A stretch of 25,662 nt of DNA from a virus: the IMG/VR virus record IMGVR_UViG_3300032304_002833, positions 1 through 25,662 of that record. One strand, written 5' to 3'. Numbering within the stretch: position 1 is the first letter of the stretch; every line of letters begins with the position of its first letter. The translations under genes and the position numbers were made by a program. Below are positions 6,661 to 14,972 of the stretch, in pieces. The notes below the pieces were generated by a model that had not been told where the DNA came from, did not search any database, and was given only the letters and a program-made list of their open reading frames with translations.

Positions 6661-8793
6661 ATGGACGAGCGCGAACTACAACAACTATTTGAAAAACTCC
6701 AGTCTGGTGTGCAACTCACCGACGAGGAGATGCGCAAACTTGCCCGCGACACTTCAGCCGTGGATCGAGCCATGCAGACCATGGCCAAGAGTTTTGCTTT
6801 CCTTGGCAAGCAAGCCCTGGATGTGGGCAAAAAGCTCTATCAAGGCGAGCAAGGTGCGTCAGTCTACAATGACGCCATTACCAACTCTGCTGATGCGCTG
6901 GGCAATTTTCTCAGTGTTCTGGGACCTTTGGGCAAGGTCATGGGGTTCTTGGTCAAGGCCTTTGGTGGCTATGTTGCTGAAACTAACAAACTATCAGATC
7001 GACTCTACAAGAGTTACCAAGGCCTAAGCAAAGTAGGTGTCACTGCCGCTGACGGCATGATTGGCTTGGCAGAATCTGCCCAGAGGTTAGGCTATGGTCT
7101 AGACGATGCTGGCATAGAAAATTTTGGCAAGTTGATGAAAGCATCGGCACAGGACCTGGCCTTGCTGTCGGGCTCCGCAGTCAAAGGTCGCCAGGATTTC
7201 ACTGAATTTGCTGGAGAAATAACCAGAGGACCCACAGGCCGGGCCCTGATGAACATGGGCATGTCCGTGGAGGACATCAACGAAGGTCTTGCATCCTATA
7301 TAGGCTTGCAGGCTCGTGCTGGTACAGCACAGAACAAGACACAGGCACAACTGCAGGCTGGTGCTGCTGCCTATCTCAAAGAGATGGATGCTTTGACCAA
7401 ACTCACTGGTCTCCAGAAAGCCGAACTAGAAGAAGGTATCAACAAGGCCCGGGCTATTGAAGCCTTCCGGGCCAAAGTCGAAGATCTGCGAGCCCAGGGT
7501 CGAGAAAAAGAAGCCGATGAGATGGAGAAATATTTTGCTGTGCTCCAGAAACAGGCTCCTACTTTGGCCCAGGGTTTTGCTGAAGCAGCATCAGGGCTCA
7601 TAGTCAGCGACGCAGGCCGGCAATACTTTCAAGCCATTGATTCTGGTGCCGGCATAATAGACAAACTCAGCACCGGTGCTATCAATGCCACTGGTGCTCT
7701 GCAGGCCACTTATCAACAAAGCAAGCTCAGTGAGGAACAGTTCCGTAATTTGGCCATGGCCATGGGATCGAGCAATGTTGTTGGCAGTTATACAGAGCTA
7801 GCGGATCTAGCCAAGCGTGCCGGTGTTGACATGGAAACCGCGGCGCAGTTTGTGAAAGAGCAGCAAGATGCACAGGCCAAAGGGCCCGGGGGTGTAGCCG
7901 CACAGACTGACATGCGCCGTGCCCAGATGGATTCTAGAGACAGCCTGCAAAATCTCGTCAAGGCCGGAGTAGTGCCTGCAACTAATGCCATGAGCGGATT
8001 AGCCAGTGTCACAAGCAAAGTAGTGACTGCTTTGGGTGGCAAGGTCGCAGGCGGTTTTGGCGGAGGTGGAGGCGCAGCAGCCGGTGGCGCTGGAGGTGGC
8101 GGCGCAGCAGCAGGTGGAGGCGCACCTCCTACTACACGAGTTGGTGGCGTTGTTGGTGCCATCCGCGACTTCTTCACTGGTGGTGGCGGCGGGCCCGATG
8201 TAGCCGGTTGGGAAGATTACATCAAGTTCACTGGCGGCACTGGATCTTTAGAACATTTCAAAAAACTTGAACCCAGAGTGCAAGAAGCATTTGCCAACAT
8301 GGCCCAAGAGTATTGGAACATGACTGGACAAAAACTCCAGGTCAATTCAGCATTCCGCAGTCCCGAAGAGCAGGCGGCTGTGCAATCAGGTTCCAACCCC
8401 AAAGCAGCCCCGGGCATGAGCCTGCACAATCAAGGTCGCGCCTTGGACATACAATCTGCACAGGCAGAATATCTCTTGGGCCAAGGTATGCTTGACAAGT
8501 ATGGCTTCAAGTCAGGCACGACCTTCAATGATCCACCGCACATCTACATGCGGGACGGTGGTATAGCAGCCGGCCCAAAATCTGGATACGCAGCCACCTT
8601 GCACGGCACAGAAGCCGTGGTTCCTTTGCCCGATGGCAAGACCATACCCGTGACCATGCCTGGCTATTCTGACAGCATGGGTGAGCAATTGGGTGTCATG
8701 GGTGCCCAATTGGCAGCATTAGAAAGCATTGTTGCTGCCATGCGCGATCAGAACACCATAAGCAACAAGATCCTTCAAGCAACCAACGCCTAG
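6661..8793 (+). CDS. tail tape-measure-like protein with M15 peptidase domain
   Basis: A 710-residue tail protein. Residues 1 to about 460 are helical and Ala/Leu/Gln-rich with hydrophobic stretches (for example LGNFLSVLGPLGKVMGFLVK), as in tape-measure proteins. A Gly/Ala-rich linker follows at about 464-490. The next region is an M15-type (D-Ala-D-Ala carboxypeptidase/VanY-like) domain: NSAFRSPEEQ, then H589-x6-D596 in SLHNQGRALDI and H627 in PPHIY supply the three zinc ligands. The C-terminus contains HGTEAVVPLPDGKTIPV, a motif often seen at tape-measure ends. The peptidase would cut cell-wall peptides during DNA entry. No Shine-Dalgarno is obvious before the ATG. A dedicated tail lysin rather than a length ruler is the alternative reading. 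Confidence 0.78.
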   Translation: MDERELQQLFEKLQSGVQLTDEEMRKLARDTSAVDRAMQTMAKSFAFLGKQALDVGKKLYQGEQGASVYNDAITNSADALGNFLSVLGPLGKVMGFLVKAFGGYVAETNKLSDRLYKSYQGLSKVGVTAADGMIGLAESAQRLGYGLDDAGIENFGKLMKASAQDLALLSGSAVKGRQDFTEFAGEITRGPTGRALMNMGMSVEDINEGLASYIGLQARAGTAQNKTQAQLQAGAAAYLKEMDALTKLTGLQKAELEEGINKARAIEAFRAKVEDLRAQGREKEADEMEKYFAVLQKQAPTLAQGFAEAASGLIVSDAGRQYFQAIDSGAGIIDKLSTGAINATGALQATYQQSKLSEEQFRNLAMAMGSSNVVGSYTELADLAKRAGVDMETAAQFVKEQQDAQAKGPGGVAAQTDMRRAQMDSRDSLQNLVKAGVVPATNAMSGLASVTSKVVTALGGKVAGGFGGGGGAAAGGAGGGGAAAGGGAPPTTRVGGVVGAIRDFFTGGGGGPDVAGWEDYIKFTGGTGSLEHFKKLEPRVQEAFANMAQEYWNMTGQKLQVNSAFRSPEEQAAVQSGSNPKAAPGMSLHNQGRALDIQSAQAEYLLGQGMLDKYGFKSGTTFNDPPHIYMRDGGIAAGPKSGYAATLHGTEAVVPLPDGKTIPVTMPGYSDSMGEQLGVMGAQLAALESIVAAMRDQNTISNKILQATNA
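8062..8121 (+). repeat. two 30-bp tandem copies coding a Gly/Ala linker
   Basis: Two copies of a 30-base unit, nearly identical over the first 27 bases, lie end to end in the linker between the helical part and the M15 domain. The linker is likely to vary in length among relatives by slippage. Confidence 0.6.
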
Positions 8794-8794
8794 C

Positions 8795-8802
8795 GGTAAA
8801 TA
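8795..8802 (+). promoter_or_regulatory. late-promoter-like element GGTAAATA before the portal gene
   Basis: The element begins a 16-base segment (8797-8812) that is repeated exactly before the acidic core gene at 10956-10971. A purine-rich ribosome-binding site (GAGGA, 8810-8815) follows and the portal ATG is at 8821. Confidence 0.55.
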
Positions 8803-8820
8803 TCCTACAGAGGATCTCTC

Positions 8821-10647
8821 ATGGCTGAAGAACAAAAAGGTTGGAAAAAATATTTCAAAGTCTCGAATCTAAGTGGACAGATGAGCCCACTCAGCGGATA
8901 TGCTTCAGATGGGCTACCGGGCTATGGACGCAACGACGGTCGCGATACACCACCGGGCAGCAACAACCCTCTGGCAGGGCATGCAGACATCGTCTACCGC
9001 AACTATGCCAGCCGGTTGCCCGAAGTTTACATCGGCCATCCCAACAGAATCGAGCGGTACAATCAATACGAAGCCATGGACATGGATTCGGAAATCAATG
9101 CCTGTTTAGACATCATTTCAGAGTTTTCCACACAGCCCACACCCAACGAAAATGTGCCTTTTTCAATCCAATATGCAGAGACTCCCACTGACAACGAAGT
9201 AGAGATCATCCGCAAACAACTGCAACAATGGGTGAAATTAAACAAATTAGATCAGCGCATTTTTAAGATTTTCCGCAACACCATCAAGTACGGTGATCAA
9301 GTCTTTGTGCGCGACCCTGAAACATTTGAGATGTACTGGGTGGACATGACCAAGGTTGCAAGAGTCATAGTCAACGAAAGCGAAGGCAAGCGCCCTGAGC
9401 AGTATGTGATCCGTGACATAAATCCCAACTTCCAGAATCTCACTGTGGCCAGCAAAACTACCACAGATTTCAATGTGAACCCGCCATCGGGCGCTTATCT
9501 CGCACCTTACAACTACACCCTGCCCAATTCTGGATCGCAAGGTGCAGGTCTCAGCAGATTTGCCGCGGCCATGAACGAGTCCGTGATCGATGCCAAGCAC
9601 GTGGTTCATCTCAGCCTCACAGAAGGTTTGGATTTCTATTGGCCTTTTGGGCAGAGCATCCTGGAAGTGATATTCCGTGTGTTCAAGCAGAAAGAACTGC
9701 TGGAAGATTCGGTGCTGATCTATCGTGTGGCCCGGGCACCAGAACGGCGCATGTTCAAGATCGATGTGGGTAACATGCCCAGCCACATGGCCATGAGTTT
9801 TGTTGAACGAGTAAAAAACGAGATACATCAGCGTCGCATACCCAGCCACAACGGTGGGGGATCTGGACAAGGGCATCACATCATGGATGCCAGTTACAAT
9901 CCACTCAGCATCAACGAAGATTACTTTTTTCCGCAGACCGCAGACGGTCGAGGATCATCAGTAGAAGTCTTGCCCGGCGGTTCAAATCTTGGCGAGATAG
10001 ACGACTTAAAATACTTCAACAACAAGATGTGCCGTGGACTGCGTGTGCCTAGTTCCTATCTGCCCACCGGGCCCGATGATTCAGATCGCCCCATGAGTGA
10101 TGGGCGTGTGGGCACAGCTTTGATACAAGAATACCGTTTCAACCAGTATTGCGAGCGCCTGCAGCGGCTGATCATCGAAAAACTTGACGATGAGTTTAAG
10201 ATGTTCCTGCGCTGGCGCGGTTTCAACATCGATGCTGGCCTTTTCAACATTACCTTTAACCCACCGCAGAATTTCGCCAGTTATCGTGAAGCCGAACTAG
10301 ACACCACAAGGGTCAGTACTTTCACTGCTCTAGAACAAGTTCCCTATCTCAGCAAGAGATTCCTGCTGGCACGATATCTAGGACTCACAGAAGACGAGAT
10401 CGCAGAAAACGAAAAACTCTGGCACGAAGAACGCAGCAAAGCCGAACCTCCGGCTGCCACGGGGCAGGACCTTCGCGGAGTAGGCATCAGTCCAGCAGGC
10501 ATAGAGACAGACATCACCACTGGCGAAGAGATGGCAGACTTTACTGCTGCGGCACCCCCTCCGGAAGTGACTACCACTGCACCAGCTGCTGGATCTCAAC
10601 CGGGGGCTGCTGTGGTCTCCCAGCCTGTGACACCACCGCCCGCATAA
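8821..10647 (+). CDS. 20: portal vertex protein (gp20-like)
   Basis: A 608-residue protein of the T4 gp20 portal family, which forms the dodecameric ring at the head vertex, starts head assembly and carries DNA in and out. Recognisable segments are the early ADIVYRNYASRLPEVYIG, the acidic EINACLDIISEFSTQP, the central YRVARAPERRMFKIDVGNMP and the later LPGGSNLGEIDDLKYFNNKM with GLRVPSSYLP. It is longer than T4 gp20 (about 520 residues); the extra length is mainly a Pro/Ala/Thr-rich C-terminal tail after about residue 550. It is followed after eight bases by the small head gene, and its TAA stop is part of a TAAATA element. The identification is secure. Confidence 0.95.
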   Translation: MAEEQKGWKKYFKVSNLSGQMSPLSGYASDGLPGYGRNDGRDTPPGSNNPLAGHADIVYRNYASRLPEVYIGHPNRIERYNQYEAMDMDSEINACLDIISEFSTQPTPNENVPFSIQYAETPTDNEVEIIRKQLQQWVKLNKLDQRIFKIFRNTIKYGDQVFVRDPETFEMYWVDMTKVARVIVNESEGKRPEQYVIRDINPNFQNLTVASKTTTDFNVNPPSGAYLAPYNYTLPNSGSQGAGLSRFAAAMNESVIDAKHVVHLSLTEGLDFYWPFGQSILEVIFRVFKQKELLEDSVLIYRVARAPERRMFKIDVGNMPSHMAMSFVERVKNEIHQRRIPSHNGGGSGQGHHIMDASYNPLSINEDYFFPQTADGRGSSVEVLPGGSNLGEIDDLKYFNNKMCRGLRVPSSYLPTGPDDSDRPMSDGRVGTALIQEYRFNQYCERLQRLIIEKLDDEFKMFLRWRGFNIDAGLFNITFNPPQNFASYREAELDTTRVSTFTALEQVPYLSKRFLLARYLGLTEDEIAENEKLWHEERSKAEPPAATGQDLRGVGISPAGIETDITTGEEMADFTAAAPPPEVTTTAPAAGSQPGAAVVSQPVTPPPA

Positions 10648-10650
10648 ATA
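10643..10650 (+). promoter_or_regulatory. late-promoter-like element CATAAATA abutting a start codon
   Basis: The element overlaps the portal stop codon and ends only five bases before the ATG at 10656. A transcript started here would have almost no leader, so it either serves as a leaderless promoter or is a chance match at a TAA stop. Confidence 0.35.
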
Positions 10651-10655
10651 TCAGC

Positions 10656-10874
10656 ATGATCTTTAACGAACTTTTTGAAGATGCCCGCACCCCTTATCAG
10701 GACTTGTCGCAAGATAACAGCCAGCCCAGACTGGGTGATCTGCGCAAGACCAAACTGACTCTGCGGCAGATAAACAAACTGCGCCGGATGCAGGATGTAC
10801 GGGCCTTTGAATTTAAAGAAAAAATCAAACGAGTACAACAACAGTACGCACCACCAGCACAGCCCGTGATATAG
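10656..10874 (+). CDS. small conserved head protein in the gp67/gp68 position
   Basis: A 72-residue basic protein lying between portal and prohead protease genes, where T4-like phages keep small prohead core genes (gp67/gp68). It begins MIFNELFEDA and has a helical, Arg/Lys-rich middle (RQINKLRRMQDVRAFEFKEK) that may bind DNA or the acidic core protein. The family role is inferred from position and from resemblance to small proteins found here in other T4-like phages; no catalytic motif is present. No Shine-Dalgarno sequence precedes the ATG, so translation may depend on the upstream gene or on a very short leader. Confidence 0.68.
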   Translation: MIFNELFEDARTPYQDLSQDNSQPRLGDLRKTKLTLRQINKLRRMQDVRAFEFKEKIKRVQQQYAPPAQPVI

Positions 10875-10953
10875 TTTTTGATTAGTCAAATAGTCAAAAA
10901 ACTGTCATTTCTGCCATTTTCTACCCTGTAAACCCCCAGTTTTATCTATAGAT

Positions 10954-10961
10954 ATTAAATA
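10954..10961 (+). promoter_or_regulatory. late-promoter-like element ATTAAATA before the acidic core gene
   Basis: It lies about 30 bases before the ATG at 10992. The 16 bases starting at its TAAATA (10956-10971) are identical to 8797-8812 before the portal gene, which supports a shared control element. Confidence 0.55.
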
Positions 10962-10991
10962 TCCTACAGAGCCATTACTTTGGAGGGTCTC

Positions 10992-11831
10992 ATGAACAAA
11001 TTTGAACAACTGATCGAATATGTGATCAATGATGAAACAGCCAAGGCGCGTGAGCTGTTCCACGACATCGTTGTGGAGAAAAGCCGCCAAATCTACGAAG
11101 AGATGATGGATGAAGAAGATATCGCTGAAGAGTCCACTCACGACGAAGATGAGAAAGCCGAGAAAGCCGGCGAGAAAGTAACCAAAGACATCGAGTACGA
11201 TGACAAAAAAGACAAGATGGACGAAGGCATGCACGACATGGGTATGGAAGAAACCATGGGCGGTGATCAGGCCGACGACCTGATTGATGACATCGAAGTC
11301 GAAGAAGAAGGCATGGCTGTAGAAGGCGAAGGCGAAGAAATGGCCGACGCTGAACTAGAAGACCGTGTAGTTGATCTTGAAGACAAGTTAGACGAACTCA
11401 TGGCTGAATTTGAAGCACTCATGGGAGATGACGGTGCAGGCGACGAAGAAGTTGATACAGAAGTTGCTATGGACCTGGATACTCCTGACATGGACGCTGA
11501 AGAAGTAGTGGATGACGAAATGGAAACAGAAGGCATGATGGAAGCAGTAAATCTCAAAGCCGCCCCTGCTCCTGTCAAAAGCGAAGAAGCCGGAATAAAC
11601 AAAAAATCCACAGTGGCCGCTAACAGTGGTGCTGTAGGCGCTGCTGCCAAACCTGTCAATGTAGATGCAGGCGGCGAAGAAAAAGGTCGCACTGCTCCCC
11701 AAGCCAAAGACATGGTTGGCCGGGTGCAGAACACACCTGCACAAGGTTCGGTAAAAATGGACAGCGCACCCAAGCCCGTGACAGCACAGGCCTCCGGTGT
11801 CAACACCCGTACACCGTTTCCTAAAGCCTAA
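10992..11831 (+). CDS. acidic prohead core protein (gp67/gp68-like position)
   Basis: A 279-residue protein dominated by Glu and Asp between about residues 35 and 185, with an N-terminal helical part (MNKFEQLIEYVINDETAKARELFHD split over two helices) and a neutral Ala/Pro/Lys tail. Acidic core proteins of this kind fill the T4-like prohead and are cut up by gp21 before packaging; the position before gp21 and gp22 supports that role. A heptad-like helix (residues 119-142, beginning LEDRVVDLEDKLDEL) could form a coiled coil. The ATG at 10992 is chosen because GGAGGG lies at 10982-10987; a TTG at 10980 would include the ribosome-binding site. The match to a specific T4 gene number is uncertain. 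Confidence 0.72.
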   Translation: MNKFEQLIEYVINDETAKARELFHDIVVEKSRQIYEEMMDEEDIAEESTHDEDEKAEKAGEKVTKDIEYDDKKDKMDEGMHDMGMEETMGGDQADDLIDDIEVEEEGMAVEGEGEEMADAELEDRVVDLEDKLDELMAEFEALMGDDGAGDEEVDTEVAMDLDTPDMDAEEVVDDEMETEGMMEAVNLKAAPAPVKSEEAGINKKSTVAANSGAVGAAAKPVNVDAGGEEKGRTAPQAKDMVGRVQNTPAQGSVKMDSAPKPVTAQASGVNTRTPFPKA

Positions 11832-11844
11832 GGATCGCTGGTAA

Positions 11845-12471
11845 ATGGCTCTTTACCTCAGAGAAAATCTTACTTTCGACGCTGCCCGCATTGTTGTAGA
11901 AGGCAGCGACGAGGGTAAGAACCTCTATATGAAGGGCATCTGCATCCAAGGCGGTGTGAAAAACGCCAACGAGCGTGTGTATCCTGTGAACGAAATTGAG
12001 CGTGCAGTGAAAACACTGAACGAGCAAATCGTGTCCGGATATTCAGTTCTAGGGGAAGTAGATCACCCTGATGATTTAAAAGTTAATCTAGACCGTGTGA
12101 GCCACATGATCACAGAAATGTGGATGGATGGCCCCAACGGTTTTGGTAAACTCAAGATTCTACCCACACCCATGGGCCAACTGGTCAAGACCATGTTAGA
12201 GTCCGGTGTGAAACTAGGAGTTTCGAGCCGCGGTAGCGGAAACGTTAACGAGGCCAACGGACATGTCAGTGACTTTGAAATCGTCACTGTCGATGTTGTT
12301 GCCCAACCCAGCGCACCCAACGCATACCCCAAAGCTATCTATGAAGGTCTGATGAACATGCCTTATGGTCATCGCGCCTTGGAGATTGCACGCGAAGCTG
12401 GCACGGACAACAAGGTACAGAGATACTTGAAAGAGGAAGTAAAACGCCTTATCAAGGATCTCAAAATCTAG
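11845..12471 (+). CDS. 21: prohead core protease (gp21-like)
   Basis: A 208-residue serine protease of the T4 gp21 prohead protease family. It cuts the scaffold and the N-terminus of the capsid protein during head maturation. Candidate catalytic residues are H74 (in LGEVDHPDD) and S127 or S128 (in GVSSRGSG); the FEIVTVDVVAQPSAPNA segment that follows is typical of this fold. The length is close to that of T4 gp21. It is flanked by the acidic core gene and gp22, the usual order. AAGGA at 11830-11834 provides a ribosome-binding site, and the scaffold gene begins 9 bases after the stop. The call is secure. Confidence 0.92.
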   Translation: MALYLRENLTFDAARIVVEGSDEGKNLYMKGICIQGGVKNANERVYPVNEIERAVKTLNEQIVSGYSVLGEVDHPDDLKVNLDRVSHMITEMWMDGPNGFGKLKILPTPMGQLVKTMLESGVKLGVSSRGSGNVNEANGHVSDFEIVTVDVVAQPSAPNAYPKAIYEGLMNMPYGHRALEIAREAGTDNKVQRYLKEEVKRLIKDLKI

Positions 12472-12480
12472 GAGAAACGC

Positions 12481-13572
12481 ATGTTAGATGCATTGAAACC
12501 CTTACTAGATAGCGATCTTATCAACGAAGACACCCGTCAAGAGATCTCTGAAGCTTGGGAAGCCAAGTTGAACGAGGCTCGTGAACAGGTGCGTGCAGAA
12601 CTCCGCGAGGAATTCGCACAACGCTATGAGCATGACAAAACAGTAATGGTGGAAGCCCTGGACAAGATGGTAACAGAAGGTCTGCAAAGCGAGATCCAAG
12701 CCGTGGCTGCTGAAAAAGCCGCTCTGGTTGAAGATCGCGTCCGATTCCAAAGCAAGATGAAAGAATCAGCCACGAAGTTCAACGACTTCATGGTTTCCAA
12801 ACTTGCTGAAGAAATTGGTGAGCTGCGCAAAGACCGCAAGAGCCACAACGAAGGACTCGAGAAATTAGAGAAATTTGTTGTCCGCGCACTTGCAGAAGAA
12901 ATCACAGAATTCGCACAAGACAAACAAGACGTGGTGGAAACCAAGGTCCGTTTGGTGCGCGAAGCCCGTGAGACTCTGGAGAACTTGAAAGCACGATTCG
13001 TAAAAGAATCCGCTGCCAAGATGACCCAGGCTGTGAGCCATCATCTCAAGGCTGAACTCAGCCAGTTGCAAGAAGACATCAAGATTGCTCGTGAGAACAA
13101 TTTTGGTCGCAAGATTTTTGAAGCCTACGCCGCAGAATTTGGTGCCACTCATCTCAATGAGAACGCCGAAGTACGCAACCTCCGCAAGGAACTGCAGGGC
13201 AAAGATCAGCAACTAGCCGAAGCCACCCGCTCCGCCGAAGATGCCAAAGTCATCGTCGAGAGCAAAGAGCGTGAGATCCGCATGATCAAAGAATCCAACC
13301 AGCGTGAAAGCGCCATGGAAGAATTGCTGTCTCCTCTCAACGAAGAGAAGCGTGCGATCATGAAGAATCTCTTAGAAAACGTCCAGACAGCTCGTCTGAA
13401 GGGCGCTTTTGAGAAGTATCTACCGGCAGTGCTGGCAGAAGGCAAGGCAGCGAAAGCTAAAACGGTAATCGCTGAAAGCCATGTCGCAGTAACTGGTGAT
13501 AAAAATGTCAAGGTGATTGAAGAAGAGGATCGTTCCAACGTGATCGACATCAAACGCCTGGCAGGACTGTAA
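12481..13572 (+). CDS. 22: scaffold core protein (gp22-like)
   Basis: A 363-residue, highly charged, almost wholly alpha-helical protein. Long Glu/Lys/Gln/Ala stretches from about 30 to 310 predict coiled coil, as expected for the T4-like major prohead scaffold gp22. The segment MEELLSPLNEEKRAIMKNLL near 280-299 is a characteristic C-terminal feature. It forms the inner core around which gp23 assembles and is degraded by gp21. It is longer than T4 gp22 (269 residues). AGGAG overlaps the end of gp21 and lies 7 bases before the ATG, so translation is probably coupled. The order gp21-gp22-gp23 is the standard one. Confidence 0.9.
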   Translation: MLDALKPLLDSDLINEDTRQEISEAWEAKLNEAREQVRAELREEFAQRYEHDKTVMVEALDKMVTEGLQSEIQAVAAEKAALVEDRVRFQSKMKESATKFNDFMVSKLAEEIGELRKDRKSHNEGLEKLEKFVVRALAEEITEFAQDKQDVVETKVRLVREARETLENLKARFVKESAAKMTQAVSHHLKAELSQLQEDIKIARENNFGRKIFEAYAAEFGATHLNENAEVRNLRKELQGKDQQLAEATRSAEDAKVIVESKEREIRMIKESNQRESAMEELLSPLNEEKRAIMKNLLENVQTARLKGAFEKYLPAVLAEGKAAKAKTVIAESHVAVTGDKNVKVIEEEDRSNVIDIKRLAGL

Positions 13573-13594
13573 TAGTTAGATAAAGGAGACTTAG

Positions 13595-14806
13595 ATGTCA
13601 CAAGAACTATTAGAAAGCCGTTGGGACGAGACCAAAGAAGCCCTCATGGAAGGCCTCAAAGGTTCGCGTCGCAACACAATGGGTGTGATCCTCGAGAACA
13701 CACGCAAGTACCTGAAAGAGAATGCTTCTGCAGGTTCAACAGTTTCCGGCAATATCGCTACGCTTAATCGCGTGATCCTGCCGGTGATTCGACGGGTTAT
13801 GCCCACTGTTATCGCCAACGAACTCGTTGGTGTACAGCCTATGACCGGTCCCGTTGGCCAGATCCACACGTTGCGTGTGCGTTATGCCAACACCATGACA
13901 GACCAATCTGCAGCCGCAACATCCACTGTTGCTGGTGAAGAGGCACTGTCACCGTTCAAGATCGCTACTGCTTACTCTTCAGCAAGCACAGTATCAGCTG
14001 GAACAGTTGGTGCAACACAGACCACATACACGGGCAGCAACACAGCAACGCTAGAAGGCTCCGGCGGTCGTCAGATCTCCGTGCAGATCCTCAAGCAGGC
14101 TGTTGAAGCTAAAACTCGTAAACTCCAGGCTCGCTGGACATTTGAAGCAGCTCAAGACGCACAAGCCATGCACGGTATTGACGTTGAGGCTGAAATCATG
14201 GCAGCACTGGCCCAAGAGATCACCGCTGAAATCGATCAAGAGATCCTCTTGTCGTTGCGCTCTTTGGCACAGACCGAGTTCACATACAACCAAGCTACCG
14301 TTTCTGGTACAGCCACATTCGTTGGTGACGAGCATGCCGCTTTGGCAGTTCTAATCAACCGTGTTGCTAACCTGATCGCACAGCGCACACGTCGCGGTGC
14401 TGGTAACTGGGCAGTTGTTTCGCCTGCTTCGTTGACTGTACTCCAGTCTGCAACAACTTCTGCTTTCGCTCGTACCACAGAAGGTACTTTCGAAGCACCT
14501 ACCAACACCAAGTTCGTTGGAACATTGAACGGCGCTATGCGTGTGTTCGTTGACTCCTACGCTAGTGACAGCACACCTGTGCTGGTTGGCTACAAAGGTT
14601 CGTCTGAGGCAGACGCAGCAGCGTTCTACTGCCCATACATTCCTTTGATGAGTTCTGGTGTTGTTCTGGATCCAACGACGTTCGAGCCAGTAGTCAGCTT
14701 TATGACTCGCTATGGGTACATCGAACTCACGAACACGGCCTCCTCATTCGGGAATGCCGGCGACTACGTGGGCGAAATTGCCGTAAGCAATTTGTCTTTC
14801 TCGTAA
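13595..14806 (+). CDS. 23: major capsid protein (gp23-like)
   Basis: A 403-residue HK97-fold major capsid protein of the T4 gp23 family. N-terminal residues up to about 42 form the leader cut off by gp21; LKE at 40-42 and ILE at 32-34 both fit the (L/I)xE cleavage rule. NRVILPVIRRVMPTVIANEL at 58-77 is the conserved segment after the cleavage region, and PVVSFMTRYGY near the C-terminus is also typical. It is clearly shorter than T4 gp23 (521 residues), so the insertion domain is probably reduced or absent. AAAGGAG lies upstream of the ATG, and a strong terminator follows the stop, marking the end of the head operon. Confidence 0.95.
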   Translation: MSQELLESRWDETKEALMEGLKGSRRNTMGVILENTRKYLKENASAGSTVSGNIATLNRVILPVIRRVMPTVIANELVGVQPMTGPVGQIHTLRVRYANTMTDQSAAATSTVAGEEALSPFKIATAYSSASTVSAGTVGATQTTYTGSNTATLEGSGGRQISVQILKQAVEAKTRKLQARWTFEAAQDAQAMHGIDVEAEIMAALAQEITAEIDQEILLSLRSLAQTEFTYNQATVSGTATFVGDEHAALAVLINRVANLIAQRTRRGAGNWAVVSPASLTVLQSATTSAFARTTEGTFEAPTNTKFVGTLNGAMRVFVDSYASDSTPVLVGYKGSSEADAAAFYCPYIPLMSSGVVLDPTTFEPVVSFMTRYGYIELTNTASSFGNAGDYVGEIAVSNLSFS

Positions 14807-14842
14807 TCCAGTCTTACAACTACCCAGGGATGGGAAGTTCAG

Positions 14843-14866
14843 AAAAGCACCTTCGGGTGCTTTTTT
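14843..14866 (+). terminator. strong rho-independent terminator after gp23
   Basis: AAAAGCACC and GGTGCTTTT pair around a TTCG loop closed by C-G, one of the most stable RNA hairpins, and run into six T residues. It should stop transcripts of the head genes. Confidence 0.9.
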
Positions 14867-14911
14867 GTTGGCAATTTTGCCAAAAAAATCAACGGCCACC
14901 CCGGGCAAGGC

Positions 14912-14919
14912 GTTAAATA
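14912..14919 (+). promoter_or_regulatory. late-promoter-like element GTTAAATA for the Lys/Ala-rich gene
   Basis: It stands between the gp23 terminator and the ATG at 14973. A 9-bp hairpin in the leader (14925-14947) begins just downstream, near the predicted transcript start. Confidence 0.5.
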
Positions 14920-14924
14920 TATAC

Positions 14925-14947
14925 ACACGGAGCGATTTGCTCTGTGT
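14925..14947 (+). promoter_or_regulatory. leader hairpin of the Lys/Ala-rich gene
   Basis: ACACGGAGC pairs with GCTCTGTGT across a GATTT loop, with one G-T pair. It would form at the very 5' end of the message and could protect it from decay. The ribosome-binding site AGGAGA (14963-14968) stays free. Confidence 0.5.
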
Positions 14948-14972
14948 AGATTTCGTACCTATAGGAGATATC

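Noticed and set aside
9247-9879. 210-residue leftward open frame within the portal gene
   Set aside because: It is the antisense shadow of a secure gp20 reading frame, with many His/Cys residues and no family likeness.
10873-10903. AT-rich inverted repeat after the small head gene
   Set aside because: AGTTTTTGA pairs with TCAAAAAACT only with a bulge and a 12-base loop, and no T-run follows. It is too weak to call a terminator.
10980-10991. TTG start for the acidic core protein
   Set aside because: The TTG at 10980 overlaps the GGAGGG ribosome-binding site, which is ideally spaced for the ATG at 10992.
11267-11806. 179-residue leftward Ser-rich frame
   Set aside because: Its Ser/Thr richness is the direct mirror of the Glu/Asp codons in the acidic core gene.
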